Below, piece after piece: positions 31,720-39,492 of a DNA stretch of 64,000 nt; position 1 is the first letter of the stretch, and every line of letters starts with the position of its first letter. The translations under genes and the position numbers were made by a program. Under the pieces are notes generated by a model that saw only the letters and a program-made list of their open reading frames with translations, had not been told where the DNA came from and did no database searches. Where the stretch lies: the NCBI GenBank assembly GCA_005402585.1, contig BIFP01000015.1, forward strand, positions 1-64,000. The letters run 5' to 3'. The DNA comes from Micromonosporaceae bacterium KJ-029 (GTDB lineage: Bacteria > Actinomycetota > Actinomycetes > Mycobacteriales > Micromonosporaceae).

Positions 31720-33456
31720 ATGAGTGACTACTACGGCTGGCAGCCGCCCAGCTACCACATGTACGCGGGGGTGTCGGACGACTACGCGGCCGAGCGGGCC
31801 GCTCAGTTCACGCCGTACGAGCCCACCGCGTGGGGCGAAGTCAAGATCGAGCAGATGTGGGAGTACATCCGCAAGGAGAGCGACGAACGCACCACGGCGC
31901 TCGCCGAGATGTGGCGACGGGCGGCGGGCCTGCTCCAGTCCACCCGGGACAACCTCAAGCGGCACGCCGACGCTCTCGACGCGAGGTGGAGTTCTCCGGC
32001 CGCCCGGGTCTTCATGTCCCGGGTCGGCGCGACGCTGCACTCGCTCGACGAGTGGAAGGAGGTGGCGAGCAACAACGCCACCGGCCTGGAGCAGCTCGCT
32101 AGCAAGATCAAGACCGCCCAGCAGAACATGAAGGAACTCTGGCTGGAGTACCAGGCCGAGCAACAGCGGCAGCAGCGGATCTACGAAGAGGACAAGGCCG
32201 AGATCACCTTCGGCGACATCTTCGGCGACAACCACAAGTCGTACGAGGAGGTCCAGCAGGACTTCCACGAGCGCGCCAAGAACATCGCCAAGCCGCTGGC
32301 CGACTTCTACATCGACATCTACATCTCGAACATCTCCCGGGGCGGGAAGTTCAAGGGCCCGACCGACGCGGTCATCAATTACGGCACCGCCCCCCGGCCC
32401 GTAGCACCGACCAGGCCGGGCACCCGACCGGGCGGGCCACCGGGTACCCGCCCGAACCGCCCGAGCCGCCCGGACGTGCCGAACCGACCCGACCTGGGCA
32501 ACCGGCCGACCGACCCGACGGCCTCGCCGCCGCCGAACGTGCCGGACGGCGTCTCCCTCGCCGGCACCACGACAACCACCGCGCCACCCGGGGCACCGCC
32601 GCCCACGCCGACGGTCTCCACGCCGAACGCCCCCACCACGCCCGGGCCGGGCGCGCCCCCGATGGCCGGCCCTGGGCCGCGCCCGAACAGCCCCGGCCTC
32701 TCCTCGCCGAACTCGGGTAACCGGCCGAGTGCGCCGCGGACCACGCTGCCCGGATCCGGCGGCCCGGGCGCTCCCGGCAATGGCCGCAGTGCGCCGAACC
32801 GTCCGACGCTCCCCGGGGCGGGTGGTCCCGGCAGCGGTTCCGGCGCGCCGCCCGGCGGCAGGCGCGGGCCCGCCCCGAACCGTCCGACCCTGCCCGGCAA
32901 CACCGGCGCCGGTCGCCCCGGGCTCGGGCGCCCCGGGCTCGGCGCCCGGCCCGGGTCATCGCCCACCCCGCCACCGTCAAGTCCTCGCCTGCCGGGCTCC
33001 ACCGCCGGGCCCGGTCAGCGCAGCTCCGCCCCGGGCCGCCCGGCCTCATCACCACCGCCAAGCCTCGGCGGCCAGCGTGGCGCCGCCCCAGCCACCCCGC
33101 CCAAGGCGGGCTCACCGATGACCGGCCGGCCCACCCAGCCGACGGCCGCTGGTAACGGCAAGCCGGCGACGCCGGCTGGCGGCCCACGGCCGGATCTGAG
33201 CGGGCGTGCCGGTGCGGGCACCGGCGGCCGGGCGCCGACCACCGGCCCGGCCCCGTCGCTGAGCGGCCGGCGCGGCGGGCCGGCCGGGCCCGCTCCGCGT
33301 AAGGGTGCCGCCCGCTCCGACGCGGAGCAGGAGACCTGGGAGTACGGCGACGGCGACGACGAACTGTGGGTCACCGAGTCGTCCGCGGTCGGCGTGGTGG
33401 AGGCGCCGGTGGAGCACCGGCCCCGAGAGCAGGGCAAGGCACTCGGCCAGGGCTGA
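31720..33456 (+). CDS. WXG/PPE-like ESX substrate with long Pro/Gly-rich tail
   Basis: A 578-residue protein. Residues 1-210 are alpha-helical with a helical-hairpin turn LDARWSSPAARVFMSRVG (W-x-x-P-A-A, comparable to the W-x-G turn), long amphipathic helices and YEEDKAE-like acidic segments that could carry the YxxxD/E signal. Residues about 225-530 are a Pro/Gly/Arg-rich low-complexity region with GRPGLGRPGLGARPG-like repeats. The last 40 residues are acidic (YGDGDDELWV). The layout of a folded helical head and disordered tail is like EspB and PPE proteins exported by ESX systems. It directly follows the 31067 gene. Confidence 0.82.
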   Translation: MSDYYGWQPPSYHMYAGVSDDYAAERAAQFTPYEPTAWGEVKIEQMWEYIRKESDERTTALAEMWRRAAGLLQSTRDNLKRHADALDARWSSPAARVFMSRVGATLHSLDEWKEVASNNATGLEQLASKIKTAQQNMKELWLEYQAEQQRQQRIYEEDKAEITFGDIFGDNHKSYEEVQQDFHERAKNIAKPLADFYIDIYISNISRGGKFKGPTDAVINYGTAPRPVAPTRPGTRPGGPPGTRPNRPSRPDVPNRPDLGNRPTDPTASPPPNVPDGVSLAGTTTTTAPPGAPPPTPTVSTPNAPTTPGPGAPPMAGPGPRPNSPGLSSPNSGNRPSAPRTTLPGSGGPGAPGNGRSAPNRPTLPGAGGPGSGSGAPPGGRRGPAPNRPTLPGNTGAGRPGLGRPGLGARPGSSPTPPPSSPRLPGSTAGPGQRSSAPGRPASSPPPSLGGQRGAAPATPPKAGSPMTGRPTQPTAAGNGKPATPAGGPRPDLSGRAGAGTGGRAPTTGPAPSLSGRRGGPAGPAPRKGAARSDAEQETWEYGDGDDELWVTESSAVGVVEAPVEHRPREQGKALGQG

Positions 33457-33462
33457 CGTGGG

Positions 33463-33496
33463 CGGGCCGGTCATCCAACCTTGGGTGGCCGGCCCG
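33463..33496 (+). terminator. Hairpin after the eccC operon
   Basis: CGGGCCGG (33463-33470) and CCGGCCCG (33489-33496) form an 8-bp perfect stem around an 18-nt loop, 7 bp after the stop of the PPE-like gene and 64 bp before the second mycosin. It suggests that the mycosin gene has its own promoter. Confidence 0.55.
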
Positions 33497-33560
33497 TACC
33501 ATGCGGTGACCGTCCATCCCCGGCCGTTCGGCTACGGCCCACAGAGGAAGGTAGACGGGC

Positions 33561-34835
33561 ATGCGTGTCCTCACCCGACCGACAGCCACCCTGGCGCTCG
33601 CCACCGCGAGCGTTCTGGCCGCCCTTTCCCTCCCTGCGGCGCCCGCTCTGGCCGACTCCACCAGGGACGACTCGTGGCACGTGAAGGCCCTGGAACTGCC
33701 CGAGATGCACAAGATCACCCAGGGTGAGGGCGTCGTGGTCGCGGTGGTCGACACCGGGGTGGACGCGAAGCACCAGGACCTCAAGAACAATGTCCTGCCC
33801 GGCGTCGACCTGTACGACGACGACACCAAGGGCGCCGTCGACCGGCAGGGGCACGGCACCGGCGTGGCGTCGTTGATCGCCGGTCACGGGCACGGGCCCG
33901 GCAACCGGGACGGCGTGCTCGGGGTCGCCCCGAAGGCGAAGATCCTCCCGGTGACCGTCAAGAGCGAGCGGAGTCCATTGATCCAGCCGACCGCGGTCGC
34001 CGCCGGGATCAACTGGGCGGTCGACAACGGCGCCGACATCGTCAACGTGTCGCTCGGCGCCAGCTTCAACGAGGAGCTGAACCGGGCGGTCGAGCGGGCG
34101 TACCAGCGGAACGTGATCGTGGTGGCTGGCGTCGGCAACCGCAAGGACATGATCATTGGCAACCCGGCCCGGCACCAGAGCGCCGTGGCCGTCAACGGCA
34201 CGGATCGCAAGGGCGTCATCAGCAAGGAGGCGGCGTTGCCGGCCGAGGAGGTCGACATCGCCGCACCGGGTGAGGACCTCGTCAGCGCGGCCCCGGGCAA
34301 CAAGTACGTCACCGCGGTCGGCAGCAGCGGCAGCGCGGCGATCGTCTCCGGCGCGCTGGCCCTGATCAAGGCGGAGTATCCGGACCTGAACGGGTACGAG
34401 ATGTTCCAGCGCCTGCTGGAGACCACCCGCGACGAGGGCGAGCCCGGCCACGACCTGCACTACGGGTGGGGCGCACTCGACATCCGGCAGGCGCTGACCG
34501 GCGAGCCGGACGGCCGCGGCACCCGCCCCACCGCCGCCGCACAGGGCAACGGCGGCCTGGAGCCGTGGCAGGCCAACCCCCGCGAGCGCGAGGACGGCAT
34601 CCTGGTCTTCGTGTGGGCGGTGATCATCGCCGTGCTGCTGCTCATCGTCGGCGGGATCGCGGCCACCGTGATGCTGCTGCGCGGGCGGGCCCGCCGACGC
34701 CAGGCCGAGCTGGCCTACGAGGACCCGCTGGAGGAGATCGAGCCAGCGCCGGAAGCGACTGTCCCGCCGCAGGGTGGCCCCGGCCACGCCACGGGCGCGG
34801 CCGACGACGCGGTCTGGCGCCGGCCGCCCGGCTGA
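33561..34835 (+). CDS. mycP: Second mycosin with atypical serine motif
   Basis: A 424-residue subtilase: signal peptide 1-31 (cleavage near PALA-DS), catalytic Asp64 (VAVVDTGVD) and His98 (GHGTGVAS), a transmembrane helix at about 352-375 and a cytoplasmic tail with acidic EDPLEEIEP. The serine motif is unusual: GSSGSAAIVSG (Ser257) replaces the canonical GTSxAxPxVSG, losing the Thr and the Pro; Ser259 is an alternative nucleophile. The oxyanion Asn is present in GVGN (residue 194). It may be an active variant or a structural mycosin; in ESX systems the protein itself is needed for complex stability even when protease activity is lost. It is followed 24 bp later by a membrane protein gene. 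Confidence 0.88.
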   Translation: MRVLTRPTATLALATASVLAALSLPAAPALADSTRDDSWHVKALELPEMHKITQGEGVVVAVVDTGVDAKHQDLKNNVLPGVDLYDDDTKGAVDRQGHGTGVASLIAGHGHGPGNRDGVLGVAPKAKILPVTVKSERSPLIQPTAVAAGINWAVDNGADIVNVSLGASFNEELNRAVERAYQRNVIVVAGVGNRKDMIIGNPARHQSAVAVNGTDRKGVISKEAALPAEEVDIAAPGEDLVSAAPGNKYVTAVGSSGSAAIVSGALALIKAEYPDLNGYEMFQRLLETTRDEGEPGHDLHYGWGALDIRQALTGEPDGRGTRPTAAAQGNGGLEPWQANPREREDGILVFVWAVIIAVLLLIVGGIAATVMLLRGRARRRQAELAYEDPLEEIEPAPEATVPPQGGPGHATGAADDAVWRRPPG

Positions 34836-34859
34836 CCGACCCCACCCGAGGAGGCATCC

Positions 34860-35402
34860 GTGTCGCCCACACCAGCCGGGGAAGTTCCACCGTCGACCCA
34901 CGGCCCGGCCCCGGCCGACTCTTCCCCGATTCTCGGTTCCGCCCCGGCTCCCCCCGGCGGGTCGCCGGGCGGGATGCCGGGGCGGCGGCCGATCGCCGTC
35001 ACCCTCGCGATCCTGCTGATGGTGCCCTCTGTCGTCATCTGGCTGATCGCCGGGATCGCCTTCTTCCGGGCCATGCTGCGCGCGGACGGAGACGGGCCCG
35101 GCCGGCTCCTGGTGGTGGGCATCGGAGCCGCCGTGCTCGCACTCGCCCTGCTGGTGGTGCTGCTCACCTCGCTGGGAATGATGATGGCCTGGCAGGGCGA
35201 CGGCTCGGCGGGACTGGTCGTGCCGGCAGCCTTCACCTTCGGGATCTTCGTCGTCGTCATCGTCACGCTGCTGGTGCAGGACAAGTTGACCTACCAACCG
35301 ACGATGGTCACGCCGCTGGTGGTGGGCGGGCTCGCTGGCGTGGCGCTCGCCCTGGTCATGACCCCACCGGCCCGCGCCTGGTTCGCCGGCCGCCGCCGCT
35401 GA
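34860..35402 (+). CDS. Four-helix membrane protein of the ESX locus
   Basis: A 180-residue protein with a Pro/Ser-rich N-terminus of about 42 residues and four hydrophobic helices (about 44-68, 82-105, 115-138 and 150-168). The start is GTG at 34860, 5 nt after GAGGAGG. It lies 24 bp downstream of the second mycosin, so both are probably in one operon. No catalytic or transport motif was seen. It may be an accessory membrane component of the type VII locus; the family was not recognised. Confidence 0.75.
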   Translation: MSPTPAGEVPPSTHGPAPADSSPILGSAPAPPGGSPGGMPGRRPIAVTLAILLMVPSVVIWLIAGIAFFRAMLRADGDGPGRLLVVGIGAAVLALALLVVLLTSLGMMMAWQGDGSAGLVVPAAFTFGIFVVVIVTLLVQDKLTYQPTMVTPLVVGGLAGVALALVMTPPARAWFAGRRR

Positions 35403-35463
35403 ACCGCCCAGGAGACCGCTGGAACCGCACGCACCCGCATCGGTCCGGTGCCGGACGCTGGGA

Positions 35464-36717
35464 TCAGGCGGGTGACCAGCGGCGCCCGGTCGCGTCGAAA
35501 CGAGCCAACAGCTCCTCACGGCCGTCCTGGTGCAGGCAGTGCAGCTCCGTCCCGTCCGGTACGACCAGTGACTCCATCCGCGGTTGGCCCTGGCCCCACT
35601 CCTCGGGGGTGGCCTCGCCAGGTGGCCAGCGCAGCACGGCCACCCACTCGTCCGCCTCCTCGAACGGCGACCCTTCACCGAGCAGCCCCAGCCGACGGTA
35701 GAGCCGTGCCGGGGTGTCCCGGCCCGGACCGTGCCAGGCGTGCACCAGCCCGGCCGCACGGTTGTACCCGTCGTCCAGATAGGACGGCAGGTAGCGGTGC
35801 GGTATGACCAGTTGCAGCAGCAGCGGCACGTCCGGGTCCGGCCCCTCGTCTACCTCGGGCTCGGGTGCCGGCCGGGGTACCACGCCCACCCTCGACGGCT
35901 CGGCGTACGCCGCCGTCTCGCGGCGGCGCTTCTCCTCCTCGGCCGCCTCGGTGACCACCTGTCGCAGCTCGCCGAGCCACTCGCGCAGCGTGAGCAGCGC
36001 CTCGCCGGGCAGCGCCGCGGCCAGTGGCGTGTCCGGGTTGAGCAGTAACTGCCAGGACGGATCCGGCCAGTGGTCGGTGAGCTGGAGACTGTTGACCACC
36101 ACCAGGTCACGCTCACCGAACGCCTGCCGCATCCGCGCCTCCGAGGTGAACACCGGCAGGCTGGGCTGGCCCCGCTCGTCGGGCAGGCTCCACCAGGGGA
36201 ACTCCGGGTCGGACAGGTCGCGCGTCGCCGGGCCGTCCGGTCGCAGTGGCAGCACCAGTTCGGCCCGCAGCAACGCGGACATCAGCAAGTTCGGGTCCTG
36301 CCGCCGGATCGCCTCGCGCAGCGCCCGCTCGGCCTCGATCACGGGCGCGGCGAGCGTACGCAGTTCGTCGGCGGTTAGCCGGAGGCCGATGGGCAACCCG
36401 GCGTCGACGGCCAGCAGCCAGTTGTCGTCCGGCCAGTCGACGGCGAGGTCGGCCAGCACGAACACGTGGTAACTGACCGACTGGCCGGGCAGGCCGGCGG
36501 CGATCGCCGCCGGCGAGGTGTAGGCGATCACGTGGGTGACCCCGTCGTGGTGACTCGTGGGCCAGGCCACCGGCTCCTGTCCGGCCGCCGCCGCCGGCGA
36601 CACCGGCAGCAGCAGCGGGCCGGCGGCAAGTGCGGTGAGGAAGGCCTCCCGGTCGTCGGCCTCGGCGGCGGCCACCAGCGCGCGCTCGGTGGCGGTGGTG
36701 GGCTGCCAGGCGGTCAC
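35464..36717 (-). CDS. SseB-family protein (two SseB-like domains)
   Basis: A 417-residue soluble protein. It has two SseB N-terminal-like segments: about 1-120 (ERALVAAAEADDREAFLTAL, LLLPVS, HVIAYTS, LLAVDAGLPIG) and 120-260 (IRRQDPNLLMSALLRAELVL, LPVFTSEARM, LLLNPDTPLAAALPG), followed by a charged linker and a C-terminal 140-residue domain. SseB-like domains accompany ESX and polymorphic-toxin loci in actinobacteria, but their role is unclear. Its GTG start overlaps the upstream SUKH-3 stop (GTGA, 36714-36717). It is the last gene of a deaminase/SUKH-3/SseB operon and converges with the four-helix membrane protein. Confidence 0.82.
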   Translation of the reverse strand: MTAWQPTTATERALVAAAEADDREAFLTALAAGPLLLPVSPAAAAGQEPVAWPTSHHDGVTHVIAYTSPAAIAAGLPGQSVSYHVFVLADLAVDWPDDNWLLAVDAGLPIGLRLTADELRTLAAPVIEAERALREAIRRQDPNLLMSALLRAELVLPLRPDGPATRDLSDPEFPWWSLPDERGQPSLPVFTSEARMRQAFGERDLVVVNSLQLTDHWPDPSWQLLLNPDTPLAAALPGEALLTLREWLGELRQVVTEAAEEEKRRRETAAYAEPSRVGVVPRPAPEPEVDEGPDPDVPLLLQLVIPHRYLPSYLDDGYNRAAGLVHAWHGPGRDTPARLYRRLGLLGEGSPFEEADEWVAVLRWPPGEATPEEWGQGQPRMESLVVPDGTELHCLHQDGREELLARFDATGRRWSPA

Positions 36718-37199
36718 CAGCGGCCGTCCCCGTCCACCCGCCGGGGTTGCCGGCCGAGCACCAGGGTGGTGAGCGCCTCGTCCAGGCTCGCTCCGAGGAA
36801 CCAGTCTCCCGTGTGATCCAGCACGAACACCCGGCCCGGCCCGTCGACGGCGAGGATGCCGGTGCCGCCGCCCTCCTCGCCCAGCGGACTGAGCGGCGCG
36901 CCGATCGCCTCGGCCAACTCGGCGAGCGTCTCCACCGAGTGCCGTACCAGGAACGGGTCGAGGTGGAAGTCGCTCGGCGCGATCTGCTCGCCCGCGCCCT
37001 GCGGGGTTACCCGCAACCCACCGAACTCGGCGTACGCCTCGATTGCGGCGGCCGTCACGACATGCTGGCGACCGCCGGGCGTGGCGTGGGCGGCGATCCG
37101 CAGCGCCCACTCGCGGCCCCGGTTGTCGTCGTACCCCTCGGGCGACCAGCCGGCGGCGGCGAGGGTCTCGGCCACCACGGGTGGGAAACGTTCGGTCAC
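36714..37199 (-). CDS. SUKH-3 immunity-type protein
   Basis: A 161-residue protein with the SUKH-3 layout: VAETLAAAGWSPEGYDDNRG, AYAEFGGLRVTPQG, a central acidic loop, VFVLDHTGDWFLGASLDEAL. The start GTG at 37199 overlaps the stop of the upstream deaminase gene (GTGA). The motif order matches the C-terminal half of the YrhB/SUKH-3 protein at 24547. By gene order its partner should be the deaminase-like protein at 37196-37579, giving a minimal toxin-immunity pair. Confidence 0.85.
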   Translation of the reverse strand: MTERFPPVVAETLAAAGWSPEGYDDNRGREWALRIAAHATPGGRQHVVTAAAIEAYAEFGGLRVTPQGAGEQIAPSDFHLDPFLVRHSVETLAELAEAIGAPLSPLGEEGGGTGILAVDGPGRVFVLDHTGDWFLGASLDEALTTLVLGRQPRRVDGDGRW

Positions 37200-37579
37200 G
37201 ACAACGCCTCCATGCCGAACCAGTCGAGCAGCGCCGCACAGGACCGGCAGGGCGGCTGGACCTCGCCGTGGCGCGGGTCACCCTCCTCGCGTACCCGCGT
37301 CACGCGGACCTTGGCGCCCCACAGCAGCGAGCGGGCCCGGGCCGACTCGATCGGCGGTCCGCCCGCCTCGGCGGCGTACAGGCGGTCGGAGAGCAGCACC
37401 GGCTCGGCGCACCAACCGACGAAGCGCTCACGTTGTTCGACGGGCAACCCGTGCAGGAAGCGCCGGACCACCGGGTGCAGGTCGGGCGGCACGTCACCGC
37501 GTACCGAGGTGTGGGTGTAGACGGTGCCGTCGGCCAGCAGCGCCCCCGCCGCCAGCGGCAGCATCCGCGGCTGCGCCAT
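37196..37579 (-). CDS. YwqJ-like deaminase-fold protein
   Basis: A 127-residue protein with the cytidine-deaminase-like zinc site: GWCAEP (Cys with catalytic Glu, about residue 57) and PPCRSC (about 110-115), plus an N-terminal strand VYTHTSVRG. The same THTS...CAE...PPCxSC order is found in the YwqJ-type domain of the giant toxin, so this is a free-standing version of that domain. Full active-site residues suggest an active enzyme whose substrate could be a nucleic-acid base or free nucleotide. The ATG has an AGGAGG 4 nt upstream. It starts the overlapping three-gene operon with SUKH-3 and SseB. It could be a toxin tip, or an orphan domain kept as a recombination donor. Confidence 0.82.
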   Translation of the reverse strand: MAQPRMLPLAAGALLADGTVYTHTSVRGDVPPDLHPVVRRFLHGLPVEQRERFVGWCAEPVLLSDRLYAAEAGGPPIESARARSLLWGAKVRVTRVREEGDPRHGEVQPPCRSCAALLDWFGMEALS

Positions 37580-37781
37580 CCGTCCTCCTGAGTGTCGACA
37601 GGGGATCCGATCCGGGGGCCGGCTCGGGCTCGCCCGACGAGCCTAACCAGCACGTGCGCCCTGGGGCGGCCCGGCCTGTGCCGCCGGCACGCCCTCGGCG
37701 GGTTGCGGGGCTCACACGGCGTGGGGCGCCTGGGATATCGTCAGGTCAACCCTTCCTCCTCGCCGTACGAAGCCCGGAGCC

Positions 37782-39461
37782 ATGACGCGCACCCTTCTCG
37801 TCTCCCCGGACCAGCCCGGCGCCTACCCGTCCATCGGGGAGGCACTGGCGGTGGCCAGCGACGACGCCGTCGTATCGGTCAGTCCCGGCACCTACTACGA
37901 GGCGTTGTTCATCAACGACCGGGGCGTCACCGTCGTCGCCGCGCAGGGCGCCGGGACGGTCACCATCGATGCCTCGTCCGGGACGTACCCCACGGTGTCG
38001 TGCAACTCCGGCCGGTTGGAGCTCCGCGACCTCGTCCTCAAGTCTGGTGACGCGCCGGTCGTCGTGGCCGACCGGGCGGCGCTGACCATGACCGGGTGCG
38101 AGCTGAGCGCCGGGTTCGGCGCGGCGATCCAGGTGGCCGGCCGTTCGGAGTTCGCCCTGGCCCGTTGCCGGGTGACCGGCGGGCGCTACGGCCTGGTGGT
38201 GGAGGATTCCGACGGCAGCGTCGAGGGGTGCGAGTTCACCGACCTCAGCGAGGACGGCATCATCCTGCGGATCGGGGCCGCCCCGACGATCCGCACCACC
38301 ACCGTGACCCGCTGCGGCAATCGTGGCATCTACGTCTATCAGTACGGCCGGCCCACGATCGAGGCCTGCGACATCTCGCAGACCGGCCACGCCGGGGTGG
38401 CGGTGGTGCACCAGAGCGCACCGGTGCTCCGGCGCTGCCGGATCCGCGACACCCGCGGCCCGGCGATCTCGTTCGGCCGCGGCTGCAACGGGACGGTCGA
38501 GGAGTGCAGCACCGAGAACACCGCCCAGCCGGCGATCGAGGTCGCCGAGGGGGCCGCCCCGACGATCGTGGAGGGCACGGCGGGCCGGAAGGCCGCCTAC
38601 GGCGCTGACGCGGCCCGCGCCGCCGCCCAGCAGGACACCGCCCGGGTGGAGAAGCTGCTGGCCGAGCTGGAGGCGATGGTCGGCCTGGAGTCGGTGAAGG
38701 AGGAGGTCCGCGCGCTGATCGACGAGATCCAGGTCAACGAGTGGCGGCGCAACGCCGGGCTGCCGGTCGGCGCGGTCAGCCACCACCTGATCTTCGCGGG
38801 TGCTCCCGGTACCGGTAAGACCACCGTGGCCCGCATCTACGGCGAGCTGCTGGCGGCGTTGGGCGCGCTACCCGGTGGCTCGTTCCGCGAGGTGTCCCGG
38901 CGCGACCTGGTCGGCCAGTACCTCGGCCACACCGCCGAAAAGACCGCCGCGGCCTTCGAGCAGGCGCGCGGTGGCGTGCTGTTCATCGACGAGGCGTACA
39001 CCCTCTCCCGCTCCTTCGGCAGCGGCGGCGACTTCGGGCAGGAGGCCATCGACACGCTGGTCAAGCTGATGGAGGACCATCGTGACGAAATCGCGGTGAT
39101 CGCTGCCGGCTACACCGGGGAGATGCTCCAGTTCCTCGACGCCAACCCCGGTCTGGCCTCCCGCTTCGCCAAAACCATCGAGTTCGGCAACTACTCGCCG
39201 GAACAGCTGGTCGTCATCGTGGAGCGAATGGCCGGCGGCGACGAGTACCTGCTCGCCGACGGTGTCTCCGAGGTGCTGCGGGAGCACTTCGGCACGATCG
39301 AGCGAGACCAGAACTTCGGCAACGCCCGCGAGGCTCGCAAGCTGTTCGAAGGCGTCCGCAAGGCGCAGGCGCAGCGGCTGCGCCAGTCCGGCCAACGGCC
39401 CAGCCTCGACGAGCTGCGCACGGTGACGGTCGCCGACGTACGCGCCGCGATCGGACGCTGA
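37782..39461 (+). CDS. Beta-helix/AAA ATPase (EccA/CbbX-like)
   Basis: A 559-residue fusion. Residues about 5-265 are a right-handed parallel beta-helix with repeated short turns (GITV/GVTVVAAQG, LTMTGCELS, YGLVVEDSDGSVEGCEF, HAGVAVVHQSAPVLRRCRI). Residues 285-559 are a CbbX/EccA-type AAA+ domain: LEAMVGLESVKEEV, Walker A GAPGTGKTTVARIYGELL (about 338), Walker B VLFIDEAYTL (about 399) and the typical FANPGLASRF-like loop DANPGLASRFAKTIEF. EccA is the cytosolic ATPase of ESX systems and normally has TPR repeats instead of a beta-helix. The gene lies 31 bp before eccE, supporting the ESX role. Confidence 0.88.
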   Translation: MTRTLLVSPDQPGAYPSIGEALAVASDDAVVSVSPGTYYEALFINDRGVTVVAAQGAGTVTIDASSGTYPTVSCNSGRLELRDLVLKSGDAPVVVADRAALTMTGCELSAGFGAAIQVAGRSEFALARCRVTGGRYGLVVEDSDGSVEGCEFTDLSEDGIILRIGAAPTIRTTTVTRCGNRGIYVYQYGRPTIEACDISQTGHAGVAVVHQSAPVLRRCRIRDTRGPAISFGRGCNGTVEECSTENTAQPAIEVAEGAAPTIVEGTAGRKAAYGADAARAAAQQDTARVEKLLAELEAMVGLESVKEEVRALIDEIQVNEWRRNAGLPVGAVSHHLIFAGAPGTGKTTVARIYGELLAALGALPGGSFREVSRRDLVGQYLGHTAEKTAAAFEQARGGVLFIDEAYTLSRSFGSGGDFGQEAIDTLVKLMEDHRDEIAVIAAGYTGEMLQFLDANPGLASRFAKTIEFGNYSPEQLVVIVERMAGGDEYLLADGVSEVLREHFGTIERDQNFGNAREARKLFEGVRKAQAQRLRQSGQRPSLDELRTVTVADVRAAIGR

Positions 39462-39492
39462 CGATGCCGGGCCGGTCAGGGAGGGGCGTGCG

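Noticed and set aside
33471..35759. A 762-residue minus-strand frame across the second mycosin and membrane protein genes
   Set aside because: No protein-like composition and antisense to two well-supported genes.
37196..37579. A canonical nucleoside-salvage cytidine deaminase
   Set aside because: The zinc motifs fit the YwqJ/polymorphic-toxin branch. The partner SUKH-3 gene and the ESX context favour a toxin-type deaminase.
37782..38580. Pectate-lyase activity of the beta-helix region
   Set aside because: The helix lacks a signal peptide and is fused to a cytosolic AAA domain within the ESX locus, so an enzyme acting on polysaccharide is unlikely.
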